Of a DNA stretch of 45,017 nt, positions 24,255-32,273 are shown in pieces. The position numbers and the translations under genes were made by a program. The stretch is from an uncultured Prevotella sp. (GTDB taxonomy: Bacteria > Bacteroidota > Bacteroidia > Bacteroidales > Bacteroidaceae): positions 1 through 45,017 of the forward strand of contig UQRP01000021.1 in the NCBI GenBank assembly GCA_900543585.1. The letters are read 5' to 3'. Position 1 is the first letter of the stretch, and each line of letters starts with the position of its first letter. The notes beneath the pieces are model-generated. The model ran no database searches. It saw nothing but the letters and a program-made list of their open reading frames with translations, and was not told the DNA's origin.

Positions 24255-25844
24255 TCATCTTAGTTTCTTCACGTCGTCTTCAAAGGTCTCGGGATGGATA
24301 GCGCGCTTACGCACAGCCGTACGGTAGTTGTAGATGGTCTGGGGAGAGAAGAAGAGCAACGTGGCTATCTCCACACTCTCGTTGACCCCCAAGCGCACAA
24401 GGGCGTAGATGCGCATCTCTGTGGTGAGGCTGCCATCGCGCGTCAAAGGTATCTGGCTGTCAGGACGCAGAAGGGCATTGAAATCCTCAACGAAAGTGGG
24501 ATAGAGCTCTATGAAAGCCCTGTCGAACTGCGTATAGAACTGTGCCGTCTCTTGCTCGGTGAGCTTTGTCGAAGTGGCCGACTTGAGCAGGTCGTCGGTC
24601 TGATGGGCCTTAACCTTGCGCATGACCAGTTTGCGATAGTCGGTCATCTTACCGATGTAGACCGCACAGAGATCCATGAAGAGACGCATATACTTGCCCC
24701 GTGTGGCATCGGTCTTGCGCAGGCGCTCGTTGAGCTGCTCCAGCTCCTTATTCTGTCGGTCTATCATCTCTCCACGACGGAAATAGCGGCCCGTCTGCTT
24801 GAGAATATAGACAAGGCCCACCATGAGAATGAGGACCACCATACCCAAGGCCATACTCAGCGAGGTCACCGACCGCCGCTTGGCATTGATCTGCTGCTGG
24901 TAGACGGCGACGATGCCAGGCAGACGACGCGAGATTTCAAGGATACGGAGACGGTTGTGATAAAACTTGGCATCCTCCAGGGAGTAATATAAATAATGTG
25001 TAGACCGCTCAGCATTGTTCTTGTCCTTGTTGAAGAGATACATCGCCAACTCCTGTAAGGCGAGGTTCTCCTTGAGCGGGTTCACCTGGTCGGAGATGGC
25101 GGAACGGACAATCCACTTCTCGAAGTCAGCGGTGCGACCTTCTTCCCGGCTGTTGCGGGCAAGACAATAGGTGGAGGAGGCATAGGTCCGGCTGTTGACT
25201 GGTGAGAGGCTTACGGCTTTGGCATAATAGTGGTTGGACCCACGCCGGTCATGACGGCCATAGTAAGCATACTCGCCAAGGAGATAGTAGTATTCAGCCG
25301 ATTTCTGATAAGGATAGCTGGCGATGGCTTGCTTGAGGTAAGCAACCTTCAGCTTGTCATACTGCGGACTGAAAATCTTGTCGCTGCAGTAGCCGCTCCA
25401 ATAGTTGTAAATCCAATAACCGGTGATATAATAACTGTAAGCCGCTTTAGGGTCGCTGGGGGCAACCTTGATGTCCTTCAGCAACGCCTCTGCCTGACTA
25501 TAATAACCACCGAGGGCATAGACCAATGCGAGATGCGACCGGGCAATGCACCCGGCAGAGACATCGTCAAGGCTATGGGCGATGGCAGCCTCCTGACGGG
25601 CATAATGCATGGCGGAATCGAAGCGATAGGTGTAATACTCCCAGAAGAGCTTTCCGGCAACAGCAAGACGCCGCCGGTCGTCGCGGCTCTTCATCTGCCA
25701 GGTGAGATGGCGTATGCGGGATTCCTTGATGTCCATATAATGGCGGCGCTGGGCCAAGACGCTGTCAAGACTTTGGAGAAGACCGTCTTCGGCAAAGACC
25801 GAGAGCGGCAGAAAGACAAGAAGGAAAAGTAATACTTTCTTCAT
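24255..25844 (-). CDS. DUF6377-type membrane regulator with TPR sensor
   Basis: A 529-residue protein: a signal peptide (1-18), a periplasmic helical domain with TPR-like repeats (about 60-320; GYYSQAEALL, LGEYAYYGRHD), a membrane helix (about 333-352), a coiled coil (about 358-382, DRQNKELEQLNERLRK), and a C-terminal domain ending in a LuxR-like helix-turn-helix (LGVNESVEIATLLFFSPQTIYNYR). This layout matches Bacteroidetes DUF6377 proteins, presumed one-component regulators that sense outside the cytoplasm. It lies just downstream of the alpha-galactosidase and its TonB receptor on the same strand, so it probably controls them. DNA binding is inferred from the fold. Confidence 0.8.
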   Translation of the reverse strand: MKKVLLFLLVFLPLSVFAEDGLLQSLDSVLAQRRHYMDIKESRIRHLTWQMKSRDDRRRLAVAGKLFWEYYTYRFDSAMHYARQEAAIAHSLDDVSAGCIARSHLALVYALGGYYSQAEALLKDIKVAPSDPKAAYSYYITGYWIYNYWSGYCSDKIFSPQYDKLKVAYLKQAIASYPYQKSAEYYYLLGEYAYYGRHDRRGSNHYYAKAVSLSPVNSRTYASSTYCLARNSREEGRTADFEKWIVRSAISDQVNPLKENLALQELAMYLFNKDKNNAERSTHYLYYSLEDAKFYHNRLRILEISRRLPGIVAVYQQQINAKRRSVTSLSMALGMVVLILMVGLVYILKQTGRYFRRGEMIDRQNKELEQLNERLRKTDATRGKYMRLFMDLCAVYIGKMTDYRKLVMRKVKAHQTDDLLKSATSTKLTEQETAQFYTQFDRAFIELYPTFVEDFNALLRPDSQIPLTRDGSLTTEMRIYALVRLGVNESVEIATLLFFSPQTIYNYRTAVRKRAIHPETFEDDVKKLR

Positions 25845-25863
25845 AGACTGGTGGATTTAGCCA

Positions 25864-25871
25864 CAAAGTTA
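25864..25871 (-). promoter_or_regulatory. -7 box before the DUF6377 gene
   Basis: TAACTTTG on the minus strand, 20 bp upstream of the ATG at 25844. No -33 TTG is visible at the right distance. Confidence 0.45.
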
Positions 25872-25978
25872 CAAAATATGTTTGATTCCAGCCGTAAAGA
25901 AAAAAGAATCGTAAGCCACAGACATGCAGTTTTTCCTATCTAACCTGCGCACCGCACCGATGAGACCACTAAAGACAA

Positions 25979-26012
25979 CGACGACTGCCAGTAGCAAAAC
26001 TGACAGCCGTCG
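25979..26012 (-). terminator. Terminator after the alpha-galactosidase gene
   Basis: A 13-bp stem (25979-25991 with 26000-26012) containing two G-T pairs and an 8-nt loop. It lies 32 bp past the stop at 26044 on the minus strand. The U-run is weak. Confidence 0.55.
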
Positions 26013-26043
26013 CGGATGATAGTATGAAAATTAAAGCTGTGTC

Positions 26044-28233
26044 TTACTCAGCTGTAAGTTCGAGGACGTGACTCGTAGCGGTGTTGGGGCTGAGAATGTT
26101 CAGACCCACCTTCATCAGGAAGTCGCCGGAATACTGCTGTCCGTCGCAGTCGAGTGCTGACTTGGTGTCGGGCATGAGATTGATTTCCTTCACCGTGTAC
26201 ATTCTGTTGGCGTCAAGACCTTGCAGTCTGACGTTGCGCACCGGCTCCTGGTAGCGGGGATGGAGGTCATAGGCGAAAACAACGCTCTTACCCTTATCCT
26301 GTGACACGTAGTTGACAGCGGCATGGTTGCTCTCATAAGGTGAGACGAGGCGATAGAGCTCGCCGTTGAGGATGACATCCTGCAGACGACGCCAGTTGGC
26401 AACGGCACCCTGGGTGTAGGCGTAGTCGGCCTTGCTCATGGTCTTGAGGTCGATGTCGAAGCCGAGTTTGCACATGGACGCCACATCGGTACGGAACTTG
26501 ACAGATGTGTTTTTATTCCAGTTGGTGACGTGGGCAGCAAGCGCCTTCACAGGGAAGAACTTCGACATAGACCACTGGATATAGAGGCGCTCGAAGGGGT
26601 CGGTGTCGTCACTGGGCCACAGCTCACCGAAGTATTTCAGCGCGGTATAGTCGCAACGGGCACCACCACCCGAGCAGAGCATCATCTCCAACTTAGGATA
26701 TTTGGCATGAATGCGGTCAAGAATCTTATACAGTCCACGGACATGGTCGATGTACATATTGCCCTGCTGCGCCTTCTGATAAGGAGAGTAGATGTTGGTG
26801 ATAGGCGAGTTGCAGTCCCACTTGAAGTAAGCAATGTTGGGATTCTCTTTCATCAGCCTGTCTACGACGCCGAAGACATAGTCCTGCACCTCGGGGTTGG
26901 AGAGGTCGAGGACGAGCTGGTTGCGATAATAGTAGGTCTGGCGGTTGGGCTGTTCGATGACCCAGTTCTTATGCTTCTCATAGAGCTCACTCTTGGGGTT
27001 GACCATCTCGGGCTCTATCCACAGGCCGAACTTCACACCGGCTTCCTGTGCCGATTTCACGAGCGCTGGAATGCCGCCAGGGAGTTTAGACTTCGTAGCC
27101 TCCCAGTCACCGAGACCGGCGTGGTCGTCCTTACGGGGATATTTGTTGCTGAACCAGCCGTCGTCGAGGAGGAACATCTCTACGCCAAGGTCCTTAGCAT
27201 CTTTCATCAGCTGAGCCAAAGACTCCTGGTTGAAGTCGAAGCCTGTATTCTCCCAGTTGTTGAGCAGAGTCATGCGTGTGCCCTCGCCATTCCAGAGCTG
27301 ATAGTGGCGTGCCCAGTCATGGAGGTTGCGTGAAGCTTGGGACGTGCCATTAGTGCTGAGGGTGAAGACGAACTCCGGTGTCGTGAAGGTCTCGCCGGCT
27401 TTGAGCACATAGTCGGAAGCATAGGGATTGATGCCGGGGATGACACGCAGACAGCCGACATTATCAACCTCGAAGGTGCAGCTGAAGTTGCCGGTCCAGC
27501 CTATGGTGCCGAGCATCACTTTGCCCTCGTTCTCCTTGGCAGGTGCATCGAGGCCCAACTCGAAGAAAGGCTCACTCTGCTCGGCAGCGCGGGAACCTAA
27601 CTTGGTGTCGATAATCTTCTTGCCAAACTGCAACTGCTGTGTGGCAGGCTGGCCTTCGCGCGCCCAGTCGCTATGGTAGTTGGTGAGGAAGTATTTGTCA
27701 GCGTTGAAGTAGAACATGCCACTGGCATAGCGCCAGAGGGTGATAGCCTTCTTCTCGTTGTGACGAATCTCACTCCAAGTCTTGATGACATTCTCCTTGT
27801 TATAGGCCACATAGTGGAGCGTGACCTCATCGGCATACTTGTCGTCAGCGAGACGGATGATGGTCTCTGTGCCACCCTTGACGGCTTTCTGCTCGTGACC
27901 CTTATAATATAAATAGGTGGTGAGGTTGCCGTCGGCATGCGTGATGGCCAAGGCTGGCTCAAAAGAGTCCTCACAGCCGGAGCCGGGGTAGGCCTCGCGG
28001 CCACGGATGCCATAACTGCCATCGGAGCCCGGCTTGATCTTCCAGTCGAAATGGCCGAAACTGGCGTCAGAGGAAATCTTCTCACCGAAGTAGACCTGAT
28101 AGAGGCGGTTGTTCTCGGCAACCTGGAGCACAAGGTCGATGTTATTGGTGCTGATACGAATGTTCTGTTTGCCTGCTGCCTGAACTCCCAAGACAGCAAG
28201 GAACAATGTGAGCAGCGTGAAAAGCTTTTTCAT
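26044..28233 (-). CDS. GH36 alpha-galactosidase
   Basis: A 729-residue exported enzyme (signal peptide about 1-19) of the usual GH36 length. An N-terminal beta-supersandwich (about 25-320) precedes the TIM barrel with MFLLDDGWF (353-361), FGLWIEPEMV, the nucleophile D473 in KWDCN, and the acid/base region CSGGGARCDY...SDDTD (about 520-545). It removes alpha-linked galactose, for example from raffinose-family sugars or galactomannan, probably in the periplasm. The start at 28233 lies 21 bp after the stop of the TonB receptor gene, so the two are co-transcribed. A DUF6377 regulator follows. Confidence 0.93.
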   Translation of the reverse strand: MKKLFTLLTLFLAVLGVQAAGKQNIRISTNNIDLVLQVAENNRLYQVYFGEKISSDASFGHFDWKIKPGSDGSYGIRGREAYPGSGCEDSFEPALAITHADGNLTTYLYYKGHEQKAVKGGTETIIRLADDKYADEVTLHYVAYNKENVIKTWSEIRHNEKKAITLWRYASGMFYFNADKYFLTNYHSDWAREGQPATQQLQFGKKIIDTKLGSRAAEQSEPFFELGLDAPAKENEGKVMLGTIGWTGNFSCTFEVDNVGCLRVIPGINPYASDYVLKAGETFTTPEFVFTLSTNGTSQASRNLHDWARHYQLWNGEGTRMTLLNNWENTGFDFNQESLAQLMKDAKDLGVEMFLLDDGWFSNKYPRKDDHAGLGDWEATKSKLPGGIPALVKSAQEAGVKFGLWIEPEMVNPKSELYEKHKNWVIEQPNRQTYYYRNQLVLDLSNPEVQDYVFGVVDRLMKENPNIAYFKWDCNSPITNIYSPYQKAQQGNMYIDHVRGLYKILDRIHAKYPKLEMMLCSGGGARCDYTALKYFGELWPSDDTDPFERLYIQWSMSKFFPVKALAAHVTNWNKNTSVKFRTDVASMCKLGFDIDLKTMSKADYAYTQGAVANWRRLQDVILNGELYRLVSPYESNHAAVNYVSQDKGKSVVFAYDLHPRYQEPVRNVRLQGLDANRMYTVKEINLMPDTKSALDCDGQQYSGDFLMKVGLNILSPNTATSHVLELTAE

Positions 28234-28254
28234 TGTTGAAGGATATTAGGTGGT

Positions 28255-30549
28255 TTAGAATTTCAGTGATGCAGAGAACTCTACAGTGAACGGACGGAGG
28301 TAGCTGCCGCTCATGATGTAGCCGGCATACTTCTTCGCGTCTTCCTTGGTGACGAGCTCTGTTCCATTGATGGTACCCTTGGCGCCGGAGACATTGAAGA
28401 TGTTGACGACGTCAGCCCCGAGAGAGAGGTGCTTGTTGACCTGCCAGTTGATGCCGCCGAACGTCTCCCAGTGGCCATTGAAGTAGAAAGCCTCCTGGAG
28501 GTTGGCGTAAGTCTTGCCGAAGTAACGGAAGCTCATCCAGGCGCGCACGTCCTTGGTAATCTGATAGCTGGGGTCGAGCTCGATGAGAATCTGCGGAATC
28601 TCCTTGACTATCATCTTGTCAGCATTGACACTCATGGTGTTGCCATTGTTGAAGGTCACGCTGGCGCTATAGTTGCTGTACTGCGGCTTCTGCCAGGTAA
28701 AGAGGGCGTGGAGATGGAAACCCTTGAAAGGATCTATCTCTGCTGAGGTCGTCCAGCCCAGGGTGTGGATGTTATAGATAAGGAGCACCGTCTTTGACTC
28801 GGAAGTGCCGGGATTAGTGAGGTTCTGCTGGTCGATGTTATTCGACTTAGAGATGTAGGAGACCATAGACGTCAGATCTATCCAGTTGTTCTTGAAGTAG
28901 ATACCGCCACGGATAAGTGGAATGGTGACGCGCTTGTACTGCTCCTCGGTAGGACCTGTGCCGGCATAGTCACTGATGCGTGGGAAGCGTGTAGCAACGG
29001 TAGCGTCGGCAAGGAAGCCGAACTTATTGGTCAGCGCATACTGTCCCTGAAGAGTGGCTGCATAGTTGAGCTTGTCCTTCGTGACCTTGGCAGGCTGGAT
29101 GGTTACACCGTCAGCATTGACGCTGCCGATATAGAAGCCATTGTAGCGAGGCGTGGAAATCTGGTCGGCAGACATGCGATAGTACTCAAGGCGTCCACCA
29201 TAGAGAAGCTTGAACTTAGGCGTGACCTGCCAGGTGTCGGTGGCATAGATAGCTAACTTATTCTCTGAGCCTTTCGTATACTCCGGGCTGAGCTCGTTGA
29301 AGTCATAAGTCTGCGAGCGGGAAGTGGTATTGGTGAAGGGATTGTAGTAGTTGCCATAGAGAATGGTGGGATACTCATCGGCACTGGCATACCACTGGAA
29401 GGAGGAGGAATGGTAGTTGAGGTGATAGTACCATTCGTTGAGACCGATGCGCAGTGCGTGATTGCCTAATTGCTTGGTGAGCTCATTGGTAAGCATGAAC
29501 GAGCGCACCTTACCGATATGAAGCCATGTGCGACGGCCCTCTACATAACCGTTATAAGGATTCTGGCCCTGGGCGTCGGTAGTGAGGAGGTAATTGCCAA
29601 GAACGCCATTCTCGACATTAGAGATAGTAGAGCCGCCAAAGTCGACATAATTGGCACGGGGAGCATCCATATACTTGGCATTGAGGTTCCATTTCCAACC
29701 GTTGTTGAAAGTGTTCTCGAAGAGGAAGGCCACTTCGTTGGCGTGGTTGTCCATATCCTGCTCAAAGTCCCATGAGCTGGCCTTACCATTCATGACATCA
29801 TAATAAGTAAGGTGACCACCGTTGGGGACATAGGAATAGCGACCGAGCTTGAAGCCTTGGAACTCGTCTACAGAACCGTCACCATTGTAGACGAAAGGTC
29901 CCTGGTTGTTGAAGTTGCCGGGATTCTTGCTGTAGCTGTATTTGTAAAGGAGGGTAGCCTTGCCGCGTCCGTCATTGAAAGTATGGGTGATGCCGGCATG
30001 GAATATCTGGGTACGGTCGGCGAAATCGGTGTAGCGCTGCTTCTGCGTACCGGGATCGAAGTTCTGATACATGCTGGCAGTCCAATACCAGTTTCTTGCC
30101 AGACGGCCGTTGAGGTTGATATCAAAGGTGTTTAGCCCATAATGATTGCCATGCCAGTTGACGACACCATTGAAAGCCTTGTCGCTGATGCCGAGCTGGC
30201 TCTCTGCGTTAACAGCATAGGCGATGTTACCCGTGGCAATGGCCGACTCGGAAGGCGACATCAGAGAGGTGCCTTTCAGGCTGGCATCATTGCGCCAGTG
30301 AGCGGACAGCTTATGAACACTGGAGGAGTAGACGGCGGGGAGACCATTCTCATAGACGTTGACGTCCTCGGAAGGCAGACCTATCTGTATCTCGCGCGGC
30401 TTATAAGAGTCTGCTGCATTGAGCATGACATTGCGGTTGTCACCCTTGGAAGCCGAAACACTGAGAGTGTCCCGCTTGGAAGTCTGAGCACTCATGGCAC
30501 AAGAAGCCACCATAGCAGCACAGAAGAGAAGTAGAGATTTGTTGTTCAT
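28255..30549 (-). CDS. TonB-dependent receptor with divergent plug, galactoside locus
   Basis: A 764-residue outer-membrane receptor. The signal peptide ends near AMSAQ (about 21). There is no carboxypeptidase-like or SusC-type N-terminal domain; a divergent plug (about 40-130: REIQIGLPSEDVNVYENGLPAVYS) leads directly to a long barrel ending in FTVEFSASLKF. The family imports substrates with TonB energy. It is transcribed with the GH36 alpha-galactosidase and lacks a SusD partner, so it is a candidate importer of small alpha-galactosides. The substrate is inferred only from context. Confidence 0.8.
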   Translation of the reverse strand: MNNKSLLLFCAAMVASCAMSAQTSKRDTLSVSASKGDNRNVMLNAADSYKPREIQIGLPSEDVNVYENGLPAVYSSSVHKLSAHWRNDASLKGTSLMSPSESAIATGNIAYAVNAESQLGISDKAFNGVVNWHGNHYGLNTFDINLNGRLARNWYWTASMYQNFDPGTQKQRYTDFADRTQIFHAGITHTFNDGRGKATLLYKYSYSKNPGNFNNQGPFVYNGDGSVDEFQGFKLGRYSYVPNGGHLTYYDVMNGKASSWDFEQDMDNHANEVAFLFENTFNNGWKWNLNAKYMDAPRANYVDFGGSTISNVENGVLGNYLLTTDAQGQNPYNGYVEGRRTWLHIGKVRSFMLTNELTKQLGNHALRIGLNEWYYHLNYHSSSFQWYASADEYPTILYGNYYNPFTNTTSRSQTYDFNELSPEYTKGSENKLAIYATDTWQVTPKFKLLYGGRLEYYRMSADQISTPRYNGFYIGSVNADGVTIQPAKVTKDKLNYAATLQGQYALTNKFGFLADATVATRFPRISDYAGTGPTEEQYKRVTIPLIRGGIYFKNNWIDLTSMVSYISKSNNIDQQNLTNPGTSESKTVLLIYNIHTLGWTTSAEIDPFKGFHLHALFTWQKPQYSNYSASVTFNNGNTMSVNADKMIVKEIPQILIELDPSYQITKDVRAWMSFRYFGKTYANLQEAFYFNGHWETFGGINWQVNKHLSLGADVVNIFNVSGAKGTINGTELVTKEDAKKYAGYIMSGSYLRPFTVEFSASLKF

Positions 30550-30614
30550 TATGATTTTTGTTTTGTAAATATTATCGATTCAAAGTGTTGACGCCTTTCT
30601 CGTGGAAATGCGTT

Positions 30615-30623
30615 GCAAAGTTA
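30615..30623 (-). promoter_or_regulatory. -7 box before the galactoside TonB receptor gene
   Basis: TAACTTTGC on the minus strand, 66 bp upstream of the ATG at 30549. The nearest TTG (30647-30649) would leave a 23-bp spacer, which is too long for a standard promoter, so an activator may be needed. The remainder of the 30550-30905 gap holds only this box and the murF promoter. Confidence 0.5.
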
Positions 30624-30853
30624 GGAAGTATTTAGGCTAGTAGGAGCAACCGGTATTATCAAAGTAAATGCATTTAAGCGTATTCTCATTCGTATTACAC
30701 TGACATATAAGTTCTTACACCATCTGCTCACTACGGCAAAAGTAAACTCGCTTGTGTCGATATAGGCGCAGCGGAAAGGCTGGCTATGGACATAGCGGCA
30801 GACCATCAAGCCATAGAGAAACATTTTTCGAAGCAAAGAAATCACGCTTTTCG

Positions 30854-30885
30854 TTTGCCACCTGCACAAAATGCAGTATCTTTGC
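30854..30885 (+). promoter_or_regulatory. Promoter of murF
   Basis: TTTG (30854-30857), a 19-bp spacer, TATCTTTGC (30877-30885). Both match consensus. The leader to the ATG at 30906 is about 15 nt, which rules out the longer in-frame start at 30786. Confidence 0.72.
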
Positions 30886-30905
30886 CGAAACAAACGTCAG
30901 TTAAC

Positions 30906-32213
30906 ATGGACATCAAGAAATTATATGAACTTTACCGCCAGCACCCACAGGTGACCACTGACAGCCGTGACTGCCCCGCGGGCAGCATCTTCATCGCACT
31001 GAAAGGTGCGTCCTTTGACGGCAACAAGTTTGCCAAGTCAGCCTTGGAGAAAGGTTGTAGCTACGCCGTCATCGACGAGAAAGAATACTACGACGCCACT
31101 GACAGCCGTCTCATCCTCGTTGACGACTGTCTGACGACCTTCAAAGAGCTGGCCCGCGAGCACCGCCGGCAGTTCAATATCCCTGTTGTCGGCATCACCG
31201 GCACCAACGGCAAGACGACGACGAAGGAGCTCGTCTCCACGGTCCTGGCCGAGAAATACCACATCATGCATACCGAAGGCAACTTCAACAACGATGTTGG
31301 TGTGCCCAAGACGCTGCTGCGACTCACTGCCGACGACGAGATGGCTGTCGTGGAGATGGGTGCCTCGCATCCCGGTGACATCAAGAAGCTTGTGGAATAT
31401 GTAGAGCCGACGGCTGGTCTCATCACGAATGTGGGACGCGCCCACCTGCAGGGTTTCGGCTCCTTCGAGGGCGTGATGAGGACCAAAGGCGAGCTTTATG
31501 ACTTCCTCAAGGCCCATGACGGCCTCGTATTCCTAAACACCGGCAACCCGCACCTCGTGGACATGGCACGCGAGCGCGAGCTCGACCGCATCATCAGCTA
31601 TGGCAGCGAAGACGATGCCAACGTACAGGGACGGGTGACGGCTGCCGACCCGTTCATCTCCATTGAATGGCAGGAGAGCGGCAAACCGAACGTCTACAGC
31701 GTCAAGAGCCATCTCATCGGTGCCTACAACGTTGACAATATGCTGGCCGCTGTGGCTGTAGGACTGCATTTCGGTGTCTCGCCTGAGCAAATCAACCATG
31801 CCTTGGAGCAATACCAGCCCACGAACAACCGCTCTGAGCTTGTCAAGACAGCCGACAACGTCCTTGTCGTAGATGCCTACAATGCCAATCCAACAAGCAT
31901 GGCTGCTGCGCTCGACAGCTTTGAGAGCCTCGACATGCCGCAGCCGAAGATGGTCATCATCGGCGACATGAGAGAGTTGGGCGAAGTCAGCCAGGAGGAG
32001 CATCAGAAAGTCGTCGACACCCTAAAGGCCAAAGGCTTCACAGAAGTGTGGCTCGTCGGCGAAGAGTTTATGAAGACGCAGAGCGACTACCGGAAGTTTA
32101 AAGATGTGGAAGAAGTCAAGGCTGCCATCAAGGCCGACAAACCTAAAGGCCGTTGCATCCTCGTTAAGGGCAGCAACGGCATAAAGCTCTTTGAACTGCC
32201 CGAGCTGCTGTAA
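30906..32213 (+). CDS. murF: UDP-N-acetylmuramoyl-tripeptide--D-alanyl-D-alanine ligase
   Basis: A 435-residue Mur ligase that adds the D-Ala-D-Ala dipeptide to the UDP-MurNAc-tripeptide in peptidoglycan synthesis. The P-loop is GITGTNGKTTTKE (K103), followed by EGNFNNDVGVP, MGASHPGDI, and the C-terminal motif NRSELV...VVDAYNANPTSM that is typical of MurF. The N-terminal VTTDSRDCPAGSIFIALKG is the substrate-binding domain. It is a single-gene unit with its own promoter and terminator. The ddl gene, which makes its substrate, lies about 7 kb away. Confidence 0.95.
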   Translation: MDIKKLYELYRQHPQVTTDSRDCPAGSIFIALKGASFDGNKFAKSALEKGCSYAVIDEKEYYDATDSRLILVDDCLTTFKELAREHRRQFNIPVVGITGTNGKTTTKELVSTVLAEKYHIMHTEGNFNNDVGVPKTLLRLTADDEMAVVEMGASHPGDIKKLVEYVEPTAGLITNVGRAHLQGFGSFEGVMRTKGELYDFLKAHDGLVFLNTGNPHLVDMARERELDRIISYGSEDDANVQGRVTAADPFISIEWQESGKPNVYSVKSHLIGAYNVDNMLAAVAVGLHFGVSPEQINHALEQYQPTNNRSELVKTADNVLVVDAYNANPTSMAAALDSFESLDMPQPKMVIIGDMRELGEVSQEEHQKVVDTLKAKGFTEVWLVGEEFMKTQSDYRKFKDVEEVKAAIKADKPKGRCILVKGSNGIKLFELPELL

Positions 32214-32235
32214 ATTTTTCCTTGAGATATACTTA

Positions 32236-32269
32236 CAATAAAAGCGTGGCTGCGGCCACGCTTTTATTG
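32236..32269. terminator. Bidirectional terminator between murF and the DUF3943 gene
   Basis: A perfect 15-bp stem (CAATAAAAGCGTGGC / GCCACGCTTTTATTG) with a 4-nt loop. A/T-rich stem bases on each side allow it to serve both converging genes. Confidence 0.9.
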
Positions 32270-32273
32270 TTTA

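Noticed and set aside
30621..30893. Minus-strand 90-residue frame in the gap before murF
   Set aside because: It covers the promoters of both neighbouring genes, has no recognisable domain or signal peptide and an odd composition.
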